Of a DNA stretch of 52,187 nt, positions 9,361-17,797 are shown one piece after another. The stretch comes from Gemmatimonadota bacterium (GTDB taxonomy: Bacteria; Gemmatimonadota; Gemmatimonadetes; Longimicrobiales; RSA9), in NCBI GenBank assembly GCA_017881445.1, contig JADGQX010000006.1, positions 1-52,187 of the forward strand, in the 5' to 3' direction. Each line of letters begins with the position of its first letter. Within the stretch, counting starts at the first letter, position 1. A model generated the notes under the pieces. That model made no database searches. It was not told where the DNA came from and saw nothing but the letters and a program-made list of their open reading frames with translations. The position numbers were made by a program, and so were the translations under genes.

Positions 9361-10647
9361 ATGGCTCGCCCCGTGACGTCGGCTGGCGAACGTCGCGGGG
9401 CGGTCCGCGTCGTGGTCACCGGAATCGGCATGGTGACCCCGGTCGGCAACGACGTGGAGTCCAGCTGGAGTGGTTTGCTCGCCGGGCGCAGCGGTGGAGG
9501 TCCGATCACGCATTTCGAGGCCGGGCCGGACTTCGACGTCCGGTTCGCCTGCGAGGTCAAGGGCTTCCAGCCCGAGCAGGTCATGGATCGCAAGGAAGTC
9601 CGCCGCACGGACCGCTTCGCCCAGTTCGCCATCGTCGCATCCGAGCAGGCCGTGCGCGCCTCGGGACTGGTGGAGGAGCCCAACGCCCTCGACCGGGACC
9701 GCGTGGGCGTGCTCATCGGCAGTGGCATCGGAGGCATCGCCACCTTTGAGGAGCAGGCCCGCGTCATGGTGGAGCGCGGGCCGAAGCGCATCAGCCCCTT
9801 CTTCGTGCCCATGTTCATCCCGGACATTGCCGCCGGGCACGTCTCCATGCGCTACGGCTTCCGCGGACCCAACTTCGCCACCGTCTCCGCCTGCGCCTCC
9901 AGCGCGCACGCGGTGGGCGAGGCGATGAGGCTCATCCAGCACGGCGACGCCGACGTCATGATCGCCGGCGGCGCCGAGGCCAGCATCACGCCACTGACCA
10001 TTGCCGGCTTCGCCAACATGAAGGCGCTCTCAGTGCGCAACGAATCGCCGGAGACGGCCAGCCGGCCCTTCGATGCCACCCGGGACGGCTTCGTGCTGGG
10101 CGAAGGCGCCGCCACGCTCGTGCTTGAGTCGCTGGAGCACGCCCGGGCGCGCGGCGCGCGCATCCTGGCGGAGGTCGCGGGCTTTGGCCAGAGTGCCGAC
10201 GCCTACCATCTGACGGCGCCGGCGCCGGAAGGGGCCGGCGCCCAGCTCGCCATGCGGCGCGCGCTGGCCGACGCGGGGGTGGAGCCCGCCGACGTGCAGT
10301 ACATCAACGCGCACGGCACCTCCACACCCATGAACGACCTGAACGAGACGCTGGCGATCAAAGCCGTCTTCGGCGCCGACGCCCGCCGGCTGGTGGTGGG
10401 CTCCACCAAGTCCATGACCGGGCACCAACTCGGCGCCGCGGGCGCGGTGGAGGCGGCCATCTGCACGCTGGTCGTGCGCGAGGGCAAGATCCCGCCCACC
10501 ATCAACTTCCAGGAACAGGACCCCGCCTGCGACCTGGACTACGCGCACAACCGCAGGGTGGAGCGCGAGGTCCGGGTCGCGCTCACCAATTCCTTCGGTT
10601 TCGGCGGCCACAACGTCACCCTGGCCATTGCGGCCTTCCGGGAGTAA
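9361..10647 (+). CDS. fabF: Beta-ketoacyl-ACP synthase II
   Basis: A 428-residue elongating condensing enzyme. The active site is C178 (SACASSAHAVGEA), H318 (NAHGTSTPMND), K350 (GSTKSMTGH) and H355 (GHQLGAAGAVE). The ATG at 9361 follows GGGAGGCAAC; longer in-frame starts would run back into acpP. The first 15 residues precede the usual VVVTGIGMVTPVG start, so the N-terminus is slightly longer than in most FabF. It is the last gene of the operon and is followed by a hairpin. Confidence 0.96.
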   Translation: MARPVTSAGERRGAVRVVVTGIGMVTPVGNDVESSWSGLLAGRSGGGPITHFEAGPDFDVRFACEVKGFQPEQVMDRKEVRRTDRFAQFAIVASEQAVRASGLVEEPNALDRDRVGVLIGSGIGGIATFEEQARVMVERGPKRISPFFVPMFIPDIAAGHVSMRYGFRGPNFATVSACASSAHAVGEAMRLIQHGDADVMIAGGAEASITPLTIAGFANMKALSVRNESPETASRPFDATRDGFVLGEGAATLVLESLEHARARGARILAEVAGFGQSADAYHLTAPAPEGAGAQLAMRRALADAGVEPADVQYINAHGTSTPMNDLNETLAIKAVFGADARRLVVGSTKSMTGHQLGAAGAVEAAICTLVVREGKIPPTINFQEQDPACDLDYAHNRRVEREVRVALTNSFGFGGHNVTLAIAAFRE

Positions 10648-10678
10648 CGCAGGGCGCCGGCAAACCAGGGACAGGGAA

Positions 10679-10718
10679 CGAGGGGGGGCGTCCGTCGGGT
10701 TCGCGGGCGCCCCCCTCG
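10679..10718 (+). terminator. Hairpin after fabF
   Basis: CGAGGGGGGGCG (10679-10690) pairs with CGCCCCCCTCG (10708-10718) with one bulged base and a loop of about 17 nt. It lies 32 nt past the fabF stop. There is no T-run, so it is terminator-like rather than a textbook intrinsic terminator. Confidence 0.55.
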
Positions 10719-10887
10719 TCTGGCGGGGACCGCCGCGAACATGCTTGAGCGGGTGCCGCCGGGGCGGCAACTTCGAGTGACTTCCCCACGAGAGCACATG
10801 AACGCGCGGCCCCGGGCGGTACCGGCGCCGCGATCGGCCGAAGCTGGCCTTGGTCGGTTTTTCGCCTCTGCACCGGAGGTGCAATCG

Positions 10888-12198
10888 ATGTCTCGCGTCC
10901 TCGCCCTCGCCGCCTTCCTGCTGCTGGTGCCGTTCCATGCAGGAGCCCAGACGATCAACCTCACGACCGACCCGCCGGGCGCGAAGCTCTACCGGGTGGA
11001 CAGGTCCGGCATCCGGACGCTGATCGGCACGGGCATGGCCCGCTTCAAGGTGGAGAAGGACGATCCCAACCAGCTGGTGGTGGAGTCGGACGGGTTGGAG
11101 CCGCTCAACCAGGTGTTCCGCAAGGGCGACAAGTACCCGAAGGACCTGCGCATCACGCTGCTGAACCGGTTGGTGAAGGTGAGCGCGCTCCCCTACGACG
11201 CCCAGATCCTGGTGAATGGCCGCACGGCGGGCATGCAGTTGGTGGATGTGGTGATCCTGGCGGGTACGCTGGCCACGGTGGAGGTGAAGAAGCCGGGCTT
11301 CCGTACCGTCTCCCGCACCTACCGCAACCAGCCGGGCGCGGACCTGCCGCCGGAAAGCGACCACTTCGAGCTGAAGGACAGGGTCGTCCTGGTCACCGTG
11401 AGGCCCAGCGACGCCAACATCCTGGTGGACGGCGCGCCCCAGGGCGAGCGCGGCTCCGCCGATGTCGTCGTGCCCTACGACAAGTGCGTCAACGTGCAGG
11501 TCTCGATGCTCGGCTTCAAGCCCGAGGAGGAACGGTTCTGCAACAAGGAGCAAGCGGATCAGCCGATCCGGCCCACGGCCACCATCGAGCTCAAGAACCG
11601 GCTGACCAAGCTGCACACCACGCCGGCCAGCGCCTCCATCAAGGTGGACGGCCGCATCGTCGGCAACGGTGATTTCCCGCTCACCGTCCCGCTGGGGCAG
11701 TGCGTCGAGGTGATCGCCTCGGCGGACGGGTTCGTGCCGGTGAAGAAGCAGTACTGCAACCAGACGAACATGCCCGAGCCGCCGCCCGAGGAGCACCTGG
11801 CGCTGCAGCAGGACGAGGCCTACGGCGCCGCCACTTTGAGCGACCAGGCCAACGTCAACTTCACCCTCGAGGTCAACCCGGCGAAGACGGTGGACCAGGC
11901 ATGGTCCACCATCAGCCAGATCATCCTGAACAAGTTCGACGTGCTCGAGATCACCGACAAGGAAACGGGCTACATGAGGACCGCCTGGGAGGTGAACTAC
12001 TTCACCAACAGCACGGTCCGGACCCGGGTGATCGTTAAGCTGGGCAGCGCCCGGCCGCTCAAATATGTGGTCAAGATCGCCAGCGAGCACGCGCCGGGGC
12101 ACCAGAACGCCAAGGACGACGAGGCCTTCCAGGAGTGGGGCTGGATCCACAATTCCTACAAGGACATCGTCACGGAGCTGCAGGCCCGCCTGAGATAG
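10888..12198 (+). CDS. Exported PEGA-repeat protein with a C-terminal alpha/beta domain
   Basis: A 436-residue secreted protein. Residues 1-20 are a signal peptide ending AGA, cut before QTINL. Three or four PEGA-like beta-sandwich repeats follow at about 22-90, 95-160, 167-235 and 240-295, each with a D/NGxxxG turn (ILVNGRTAGM, ILVDGAPQGE, IKVDGRIVGN). Repeats three and four each hold a cysteine pair spaced 18 residues apart (C200/C218, C272/C290), probably disulfides. Residues 323-436 (TVDQAWSTISQIILNKFDVL, then TRVIVKLG and LKYVVKIA) form a separate domain that looks like a helix-grip fold such as BamC; that resemblance is only by eye. A GGAGGT ribosome-binding site sits 7 nt before the ATG. 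PEGA domains are usually surface or periplasmic binding modules; the function here is unknown. Confidence 0.75.
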   Translation: MSRVLALAAFLLLVPFHAGAQTINLTTDPPGAKLYRVDRSGIRTLIGTGMARFKVEKDDPNQLVVESDGLEPLNQVFRKGDKYPKDLRITLLNRLVKVSALPYDAQILVNGRTAGMQLVDVVILAGTLATVEVKKPGFRTVSRTYRNQPGADLPPESDHFELKDRVVLVTVRPSDANILVDGAPQGERGSADVVVPYDKCVNVQVSMLGFKPEEERFCNKEQADQPIRPTATIELKNRLTKLHTTPASASIKVDGRIVGNGDFPLTVPLGQCVEVIASADGFVPVKKQYCNQTNMPEPPPEEHLALQQDEAYGAATLSDQANVNFTLEVNPAKTVDQAWSTISQIILNKFDVLEITDKETGYMRTAWEVNYFTNSTVRTRVIVKLGSARPLKYVVKIASEHAPGHQNAKDDEAFQEWGWIHNSYKDIVTELQARLR

Positions 12199-12781
12199 GG
12201 CGGGAGGTCAGATCCGCCGCCGCCGAGGCGGCGACGGACCGCACGCTCGGTGAGCGCAGGGCCCGGCGGCACCCCAGGTGCCGCCGGGCCCTGCGCGCAT
12301 CCGCTCGCCTCGGGCACGTGCCGCCCTGCGGCACGCGCGGTAATCCCGGGCGACCATCACGCTGCCGCGCCGCCGGGCCGACCGGGCGGCACAAACCGTC
12401 GGCGGGGAAGCGTGCCGGCCAGCGGTGGCCGCTTTTCGTGTTGTGACCGGCTGCATGTAGCGCACGCGCTACGCCTAGGGTCCGGGCACGACAGCGCCCA
12501 GGCGGGGCGACCTCGCCCCGACGGCGGATGAGAGCGTGTAACTCCAAGCAAAGAGCGCAATAGCGCCGTCCGCGTGCCGGCGCTCGCGACCGGGCGATGC
12601 CGCGTGTTTGCCCGGTATAAGCCCTGCGGTTGCGGTTCGCCCGTTCCCCTGGTCGACGTGTCGCCCTGCAATCGATGAGAGCCATGCCCATTCGCAGCCC
12701 GCGCGTGCCGGACGGCGGCGGCCTTCGGCCGTCGGCGCTTTCCCCCGCTGCGCGTCCTGACCCGGGTCGCGCGGAGGACGG
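12199..12781. other. 583-nt intergenic region with no convincing gene
   Basis: It holds the two hairpins described at 12254-12335. The rest has mixed codon-position composition and short conflicting frames only. The downstream gene has its own GGAGGACGG ribosome-binding site just before its ATG at 12782. I see no clean -35/-10 pair. Confidence 0.6.
12254..12296 (+). terminator. Strong 19-20 bp hairpin after the PEGA gene
   Basis: A perfect 19-bp inverted repeat: arms 12254-12272 and 12278-12296, loop CCCAG, of which the outer C and G can also pair. It starts 56 nt beyond the PEGA stop and is the strongest hairpin noticed in the window. No T-run follows. A second, smaller hairpin (8-bp arms, 12317-12324 and 12328-12335) lies just downstream. 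Confidence 0.6.
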
Positions 12782-14623
12782 ATGCCCGGGGTGGTAGGGG
12801 CGGGGAGGGCGGTCCGCGAACGGGAGCCGGTGCAGGTCACGCCGCCAGCCGATGCCAGGGCGCTCCCGGGCTCGCTCGGCCCGGGGTTGCTGGCGTTCAT
12901 GTCCGCGATCCCGCTGGCGCTCGCCGTGGGCGCTGTCGCCGGTGGCTTCGGCGACTCCCCCGAGCGGGCGGTGCTGGCCACGGCTGCGCTGCTGGCCTGC
13001 GCGCTGCCGGTCCCGCTGGCGTTCTACCTGATCCGGCGCCGGCGCGACGCACTTCCAGGCACCGCTGCGTTGGTCCTGCTGATGACGCTGACCGTGCTGG
13101 CGCTCGCCATTGCCATGTACGTGCTCGAGTCGCAGGTGGCGTTCCCCGCGGACTTCCTGATCTGGTCGGAGAGCGACTTCGTCAACGACATCCTGAAGCT
13201 GCGCGTGGGCTATCCGCTGTTCACGCCGCAGATCAACAACGAGTCCTTCACGTATCCGCCCGGGTCTCAGCTGCTGACGTACTTCTTCGCCTGGCTGAGC
13301 GGGCACCCCACGTCCGTGGCCGCGTACCGCACCGTCCAGGTCGGCTTCACGGTGGGCGCGGCCATGGTGGCGATGGCGTGTGCACGCCGGATCCTGTCGG
13401 TGGCGCTGGGCACGCGGGGCGTGCGGGATGCCCGGCTCTGGAGCGCGCTCTGGCTGCCGTTCTTCGCGCTGCTCGCCACCAATCCGCTCACGAACGCCTA
13501 CGTCGTCGAGCTGCACGAGGACGGGTTGGCGCAGCTCCTCTCGGTGGTCGCGTTCTGGCTGCTGCTGCGGTACGCGATGCAGCGCGAACGCGGCGTGCTG
13601 GTGGCCATGGCGTTCGTGCCCGCCGCCGGCTTCCTCGTCAAGCAGAGCCTGATCATCTGGGGCGTGTTCTACGCCCTGCAGCTCGCCGTGTTCGACCGGC
13701 CGCGCTCGCTGCGTCGCTTCCTGGCGTTCGCGCTCGGATCCGGCGCGCTCCTCGGAGGTGTCGTCCTGGCGGGCTACGGGCTCTGGGGCGAGCCCTTCGT
13801 CTACTGGATCTTCGAGGTGCTGGGGAAGCACGGCGTCTCGCCGCTGCGCGCCTTCGATCACATGCGGCTGGCGTGGGCGTACTTCGCCATGGCGCTGGTC
13901 GCGGGGCTGCTCCTTCTCGACCGCGAGCGCTCGCGCCGCATCCTGCTCGGTCCCTGGGTCGCCGCCTTCGCGCTGCTGAGCATCGAAACGTATACCAGCG
14001 GCGTCGCCTGGATGCTGAATCACATGGGGCCCGGCAGCCTGCTGGCCGGGATCTGGTTCGTCGCGGCCGTGACGGCGCTCTGGTCTGCGCCAACCGATTC
14101 CGGGGCGCGGCCCTCCGGCGCCGCCGCCTGGCTGCGGCCGGGGCTCGCCGCCGCGTGTGGGCTGCTGCTGCTCTCGGGGCTCGGACTCCTGCGGATTCCG
14201 CTCCCGGGCGTGCCGCGCGACGCACGGCGCTACGCGGCGGAGATCGAGCAGGAGTTCCGCGGCGTGAAGCCGCAGGACGTGCTGCTGGACGTCGGCAGCT
14301 GGGTCTACCTGAAACCGGGCGTGGTCATGAAGGACCGCGCGCCCTCCATCGGCGAGCGCGGCTACTCCGGCACCGGTGACTTCTCCGGCATCCTGCAGCG
14401 CATTCGGGAGCGGCGCTACGCCCGGATCATCCTGCGCGGCTACCACCAGCCCGACTTCTGGTACGACGAAGCCATCTGGCAGCGGTCGAGTGGGATCCGG
14501 GCCGCGCTCAACGACAACTATCGCGAGGTGCGCACGATCGCGGCCGTGCGCCCGTCGCTGCCGAGCGAAGCGCGCAGCTACACCCTGCAGACCGTCAGCG
14601 TCCTGGAGCCCAGGACGCCGTGA
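12782..14623 (+). CDS. Polytopic membrane protein, probable GT-C type glycosyltransferase
   Basis: A 613-residue integral membrane protein with about ten or more hydrophobic segments from residue 38 to about 475, then a soluble C-terminal domain of about 135 residues. The first periplasmic loop holds IWSESDFVNDILKLRVGYPL and NESFTYPPGSQLL, an acidic-loop arrangement seen in GT-C enzymes that use polyprenyl-phosphate sugars. The C-terminal part (QDVLLDVGSWVYLKPGVVMK, then RAPSIGERGY) resembles soluble tails of GT39/GT83-like proteins. The next genes are a sugar-nucleotide epimerase and a GT2, which supports a role in surface glycan assembly. Substrate and exact family are not determined. Confidence 0.6.
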   Translation: MPGVVGAGRAVREREPVQVTPPADARALPGSLGPGLLAFMSAIPLALAVGAVAGGFGDSPERAVLATAALLACALPVPLAFYLIRRRRDALPGTAALVLLMTLTVLALAIAMYVLESQVAFPADFLIWSESDFVNDILKLRVGYPLFTPQINNESFTYPPGSQLLTYFFAWLSGHPTSVAAYRTVQVGFTVGAAMVAMACARRILSVALGTRGVRDARLWSALWLPFFALLATNPLTNAYVVELHEDGLAQLLSVVAFWLLLRYAMQRERGVLVAMAFVPAAGFLVKQSLIIWGVFYALQLAVFDRPRSLRRFLAFALGSGALLGGVVLAGYGLWGEPFVYWIFEVLGKHGVSPLRAFDHMRLAWAYFAMALVAGLLLLDRERSRRILLGPWVAAFALLSIETYTSGVAWMLNHMGPGSLLAGIWFVAAVTALWSAPTDSGARPSGAAAWLRPGLAAACGLLLLSGLGLLRIPLPGVPRDARRYAAEIEQEFRGVKPQDVLLDVGSWVYLKPGVVMKDRAPSIGERGYSGTGDFSGILQRIRERRYARIILRGYHQPDFWYDEAIWQRSSGIRAALNDNYREVRTIAAVRPSLPSEARSYTLQTVSVLEPRTP

Positions 14624-14654
14624 GCGGACTCCATTGCACCCCCGAGGGCAGGCT

Positions 14655-15746
14655 ATGAAATCGAGGTACCTCATTACGGGCGGCGCCGGCTTCATCGGCA
14701 GCAACGTCGCGCACCACTATCTCTCGCAGGGATGCCGCGTCACGATCGTGGACAACTTCGCCAGGCGCGGCAGCCGGGATAACGCCGCCTGGCTCAGGAG
14801 CACGCACGGGCGCAACGTGACCGTGGTGGAGGGCGACATCTCCCGCACCGACCGCACACTGCAGCAGCTGGTCGAGAAGGTGGACGTCGTCTTCCACCTC
14901 GCGGCGCAGGTGGCGGTGACGACCTCGGTGATCGATCCGCGGCTCGACTTCCAGGTGAACGCGCTGGGCACGTTCAACGTGCTCGAGGCCGTGCGCGCCT
15001 CGAGCACGAAGCCGATCCTGATCTACGCGTCCACCAACAAGGTCTACGGCGAGCTCGTGCAGCTCGAGGCGGAGCGAAGCGGATCCCGCTACGTCTACCG
15101 CGACTGCCCGCACGGAGTAGGCGAGGCGATGAACCTCGACTTCCACTCGCCGTACGGCTGCTCCAAGGGGACTGGCGACCAGTACGTGCTGGACTACGCC
15201 CGGATCTACGGGCTGCGAACCGTCGCCTTCCGCCAGTCGTGCATCTACGGCCCGCACCAGTTCGGCATGGAGGACCAGGGGTGGGTGGCGTGGTTCGCGC
15301 TGCGGGCGCTGAAGCAGCTGCCGGTCACCATCTTCGGCGATGGCCAGCAGGTGCGGGACGTCCTGCACGTGTACGACCTGATCCGCGCCTACGACGCGGC
15401 CATCGCCGCCATCGACCGGACCTCGGGGCAGGCGTTCAACATCGGCGGCGGGCCCGCGAACACCCTGTCGCTGCTCGAGCTGATCCGCATGCTGGAAGTC
15501 CGCCTCGGGCACCCGGTCCAGTACTCGTTCGACGAGTGGCGCCCCGGCGACCAGCGCATCTACGTGAGCGACATCCGCAAGGCCCGCGAGCGGCTGGCCT
15601 GGGAGCCCCAGATCGTGCCGGAGGAGGGAATCCGGCAGATGATCGAATGGCTGGCCGAGAACGAGCATCGCGTGTCGTTCGCCAACGACACGCTCGAGTT
15701 CGTGCCGCGGCCCGCCCACGCGCCGACCAACGTCGCCGTCGGCTGA
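14655..15746 (+). CDS. NAD-dependent sugar-nucleotide epimerase/dehydratase (CDP-paratose 2-epimerase-like)
   Basis: A 363-residue extended short-chain dehydrogenase. It has the Rossmann motif TGGAGFIG (8-15), HLAAQVAV, and the catalytic Y/K in HSPYGCSKGTGDQYV. The substrate-side residues STNKVYGE and FRQSCIYGPHQFGMEDQGW are close to what is seen in CDP-paratose 2-epimerases (tyvelose epimerases) rather than in GalE or RfbB. The ATG at 14655 gives the family N-terminus; upstream in-frame codons lie inside the preceding gene. Together with the neighbouring glycosyltransferases it probably makes a sugar precursor for a surface polysaccharide. The precise substrate is an inference. Confidence 0.8.
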   Translation: MKSRYLITGGAGFIGSNVAHHYLSQGCRVTIVDNFARRGSRDNAAWLRSTHGRNVTVVEGDISRTDRTLQQLVEKVDVVFHLAAQVAVTTSVIDPRLDFQVNALGTFNVLEAVRASSTKPILIYASTNKVYGELVQLEAERSGSRYVYRDCPHGVGEAMNLDFHSPYGCSKGTGDQYVLDYARIYGLRTVAFRQSCIYGPHQFGMEDQGWVAWFALRALKQLPVTIFGDGQQVRDVLHVYDLIRAYDAAIAAIDRTSGQAFNIGGGPANTLSLLELIRMLEVRLGHPVQYSFDEWRPGDQRIYVSDIRKARERLAWEPQIVPEEGIRQMIEWLAENEHRVSFANDTLEFVPRPAHAPTNVAVG

Positions 15747-15791
15747 GACACGCCGCGCCGTGTGCCAGGAACCCTTTTCGACAGGTTGCCC

Positions 15792-16595
15792 GTGACGAGT
15801 CTGAGCGTCGTGATCCCGGCCAAGAACGAGGAAGACACCATCGGCCACGTCCTCGAGGAGCTGAACCTGACCATCCCCGGGATCCGGGGCTACACGGTCG
15901 AGGTGATCGTCGTCGATGACGGGTGCAGCGACCGCACGGCAGAGATCGCTACGGCGTTCGGCGCGCGCGTCGTCCGCAACACCGGGCCGGGGGGGAAGGG
16001 AGTGGCGCTGCGCGCCGGCTTCGCGGCCGCCACCGGCGACTTCGTGGTCATGCTCGATGCGGACTTCTCCCACCGCTCCGAGGAGATCCCGGCCATGCTC
16101 GCGGAGATGCGCCCCGGCGTGGGCCTGGTCATCGGCTCGCGCGTGGTCGGCGGCAGCGAGGAGTACACGCACATTCGCGCGCTCGGGAACGTCTTCCTGA
16201 GCGCCGCGCTCGGCATCTGCACCCGGCGCTACCTCTCGGATGCGCTCAACGGCTTCAAGCTCTTCCGGCGGGACGTGTTCACGGACTTCCGCTACACATC
16301 GAAGGCGTTCGAGATCGAGATCGAGCTGATCGCGAACGCGATGCGGAAGGGCTACCGGATCGTGGAGGTGAGCAGCCACGAGCGCGCGCGGGCCGGCGGC
16401 GAGATGAAGTCGCGGGCGATCCGGCACGGCACGCGCTTCCTGGCCCGCATCGTGTGGGAGGGCATGCGCGGGGTCCGGCCGCCCGAGGCCCTGGCGGCGC
16501 GGCGCCGGGCGGCGCAGGTGGCGCCGCTCCAGCCCATCTACGCCCCCCGCCAGCGGAGCGCCGACGACCAGCGCGAGGCCGCGCTAGGCTCCTGA
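15792..16595 (+). CDS. Family 2 glycosyltransferase (DPM1/GtrB-like)
   Basis: A protein of about 267 residues with a GT-A fold: LSVVIPAKNEEDTIGHVL, VIVVDDGCSDRTAE, and the metal-binding VMLDADFSHRSEEI. FSHRSEEIPAML and DALNGFKLFRRDVF are typical of polyprenyl-phosphate sugar transferases. No C-terminal membrane helices are seen, so it is likely cytosolic and handles a lipid acceptor at the membrane face. The GTG at 15792 gives a family-length N-terminus and has AGG upstream; an in-frame GTG at 15762 would add ten residues. It ends the glycan group with the epimerase. Confidence 0.85.
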   Translation: MTSLSVVIPAKNEEDTIGHVLEELNLTIPGIRGYTVEVIVVDDGCSDRTAEIATAFGARVVRNTGPGGKGVALRAGFAAATGDFVVMLDADFSHRSEEIPAMLAEMRPGVGLVIGSRVVGGSEEYTHIRALGNVFLSAALGICTRRYLSDALNGFKLFRRDVFTDFRYTSKAFEIEIELIANAMRKGYRIVEVSSHERARAGGEMKSRAIRHGTRFLARIVWEGMRGVRPPEALAARRRAAQVAPLQPIYAPRQRSADDQREAALGS

Positions 16596-16623
16596 TCGGC
16601 CGACGTTCCGCGGCGCCCGGTCA

Positions 16624-16669
16624 GGGCGTGGCCGGCGCCGCTCCGCCCGGGCCGGCGCCGGCCACGCCC
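16624..16669. terminator. Bidirectional hairpin between convergent genes
   Basis: A 17-bp perfect inverted repeat (16624-16640 and 16653-16669, loop 12 nt) lies between the GT2 gene ending at 16595 and the minus-strand regulator ending at 16719. Its position suits termination from both sides. There is no T-run. Confidence 0.6.
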
Positions 16670-16718
16670 GGGATGTCGGACGGCGACGCTGTCCGATCCT
16701 GGCTCCCTGCATCCTCCG

Positions 16719-17357
16719 TCATGACGCTCCGCCCGCGTTCTGCGTGCCCTGGTCCTCCACCGGCCGCGGATAGACCGCGGCGATCAAACGGAAGGAACGG
16801 CCCGCCGGGGCGTGCTCGTCGTGGTACTTCGCCACCACCCGCGCCACCGCGTCCGCCAGCTCGCGCGTCATGGACTGGAAGCTGTCGGGATGGGCCAGGC
16901 GAACCTCGGCCTCGATGGATAACGTCGCCACGCGCTTGCGCTCCTCCCGCGCCCGCTGCATCACCGCCGCCACCTCACGCACCGCCCGCGCGCCCAACGC
17001 CACCACGTACGTGGCCGAGAAACGGTCCCCCATCTCCGCCGGCTCAGCCCCCAGCGACCCCAGGACCCCGGGATCGACCACGAAACGCCGCGCCGTCGAC
17101 CGCATCACACGCTCGAAGCAGTTCCCCTTCCGCCGCTCCTCGTGCAGCTCCACCAGGTCCAGCCGCTCCAGCGCCCGCAGGTGGTAGTTCACCTGCTGCC
17201 GCGTTCCCCCCAGCCGCCGGGCCAGTCCCGAGGCCGAATCGGGATCCTCGATCAGGGCCTCGACCAGACGCCGCCGCTCCGGATCCAGCAGCGCCGTGGC
17301 CCTCTCCGGCTCCCGTACCACCTGGAGCTCGGCCGTTTCCATCGTGTCGGTCGTCAT
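16719..17357 (-). CDS. Winged-helix (ArsR-like) transcriptional regulator
   Basis: A 212-residue protein. The N-terminal 75 residues form a winged helix-turn-helix: LLDPERRRLVEALIEDPDSA, SGLARRLGGTRQQVNYHLRA (recognition helix) and LERLDLVELHEERRKGN (wing). The remaining 130 residues are an unassigned alpha/beta domain, seen in a group of regulators without a clear ligand. The ATG at 17357 is preferred; an in-frame TTG at 17366 would add three residues. It is transcribed divergently from mqnE, so regulation of the menaquinone genes is possible but unproven. Confidence 0.75.
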   Translation of the reverse strand: MTTDTMETAELQVVREPERATALLDPERRRLVEALIEDPDSASGLARRLGGTRQQVNYHLRALERLDLVELHEERRKGNCFERVMRSTARRFVVDPGVLGSLGAEPAEMGDRFSATYVVALGARAVREVAAVMQRAREERKRVATLSIEAEVRLAHPDSFQSMTRELADAVARVVAKYHDEHAPAGRSFRLIAAVYPRPVEDQGTQNAGGAS

Positions 17358-17399
17358 GGGGGGCAACGATGGTATCGGAGGGAATAGTTGTCAAGGAGG

Positions 17400-17405
17400 A
17401 TTATA
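17400..17405 (-). promoter_or_regulatory. Candidate -10 element (TATAAT) for the winged-helix regulator
   Basis: On the minus strand this reads TATAAT, about 43 nt upstream of the regulator's ATG. No good -35 lies 16-18 nt before it. A TTGACA (minus strand, 17394-17389) is just downstream but lacks a matching -10. Promoter activity is plausible, not certain. Confidence 0.35.
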
Positions 17406-17728
17406 CGGACAGTGGGGAGGGCGGTGCGGGGGGCCCGGCTCGTCTCCGTCTCGAGCAGGGCTGCCGGAGACGGCTGGTGCAGGGCGGACGTCAGCCTTGA
17501 GCCTGTCGCCTGTCGCCTCCCTCCCTCCCGCGCCTGCTTCCCGTGCCCGTCCCCGTGCGTACCTGCCTGCATCGCCCGGACAAGAAGCACGAGCATTCCG
17601 ACGATGCGCTCCGCCCTGTTCCGGAGCGGCTCGGCTTCGCCGGCGGCCGCGCACTCCGTTGCCGATCTGCGGGCGATTCGGCAGAAGCGCGCCTTTTCCC
17701 GGGGAGTGAGCTCGCCGGCGCCTTCGGC

Positions 17729-17757
17729 TTGCCTGGCCTTGCCGCCTTTCCTATTCT
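17729..17757 (+). promoter_or_regulatory. Weak candidate promoter for mqnE
   Basis: TTGCCT (17729-17734) and TATTCT (17752-17757) are separated by 17 nt, each matching four of six consensus bases. The implied start would give a leader of about 34 nt before the mqnE ATG at 17798. Confidence 0.3.
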
Positions 17758-17797
17758 TCGGCCTTCACTTGCGACGACCTGCCTCATGGGATGGCAC

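Larger units (their letters stand above)
17367..17797. other. Divergent intergenic region between the regulator and mqnE
   Basis: About 430 nt without a convincing gene. It holds the TATAAT on the minus strand, the weak mqnE promoter, and a short hairpin (CGTCTCCG near 17441 with CGGAGACG near 17465). A frame open upstream of mqnE would add about 80 residues of unlikely composition and is not taken as coding. Confidence 0.5.

Noticed and set aside
10030-12150. A 706-codon open frame on the minus strand opposite fabF and the PEGA gene
   Set aside because: It is the antisense shadow of strongly supported + strand genes; very high GC leaves long frames open. Its predicted protein has no recognisable motif and an unlikely composition.
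12170-14704. An 844-codon minus-strand frame opposite the GT-C-like gene
   Set aside because: The same GC-driven shadow effect; the + strand frame has membrane segments, a ribosome-binding site and a sensible start.
14595-16427. A 610-codon minus-strand frame opposite the epimerase and GT2 genes
   Set aside because: An antisense shadow; the + strand proteins have clear catalytic motifs.
17389-17394. TTGACA on the minus strand as -35 of the winged-helix regulator
   Set aside because: No -10 match lies 15-19 nt downstream; the TATAAT is on the wrong side of it.
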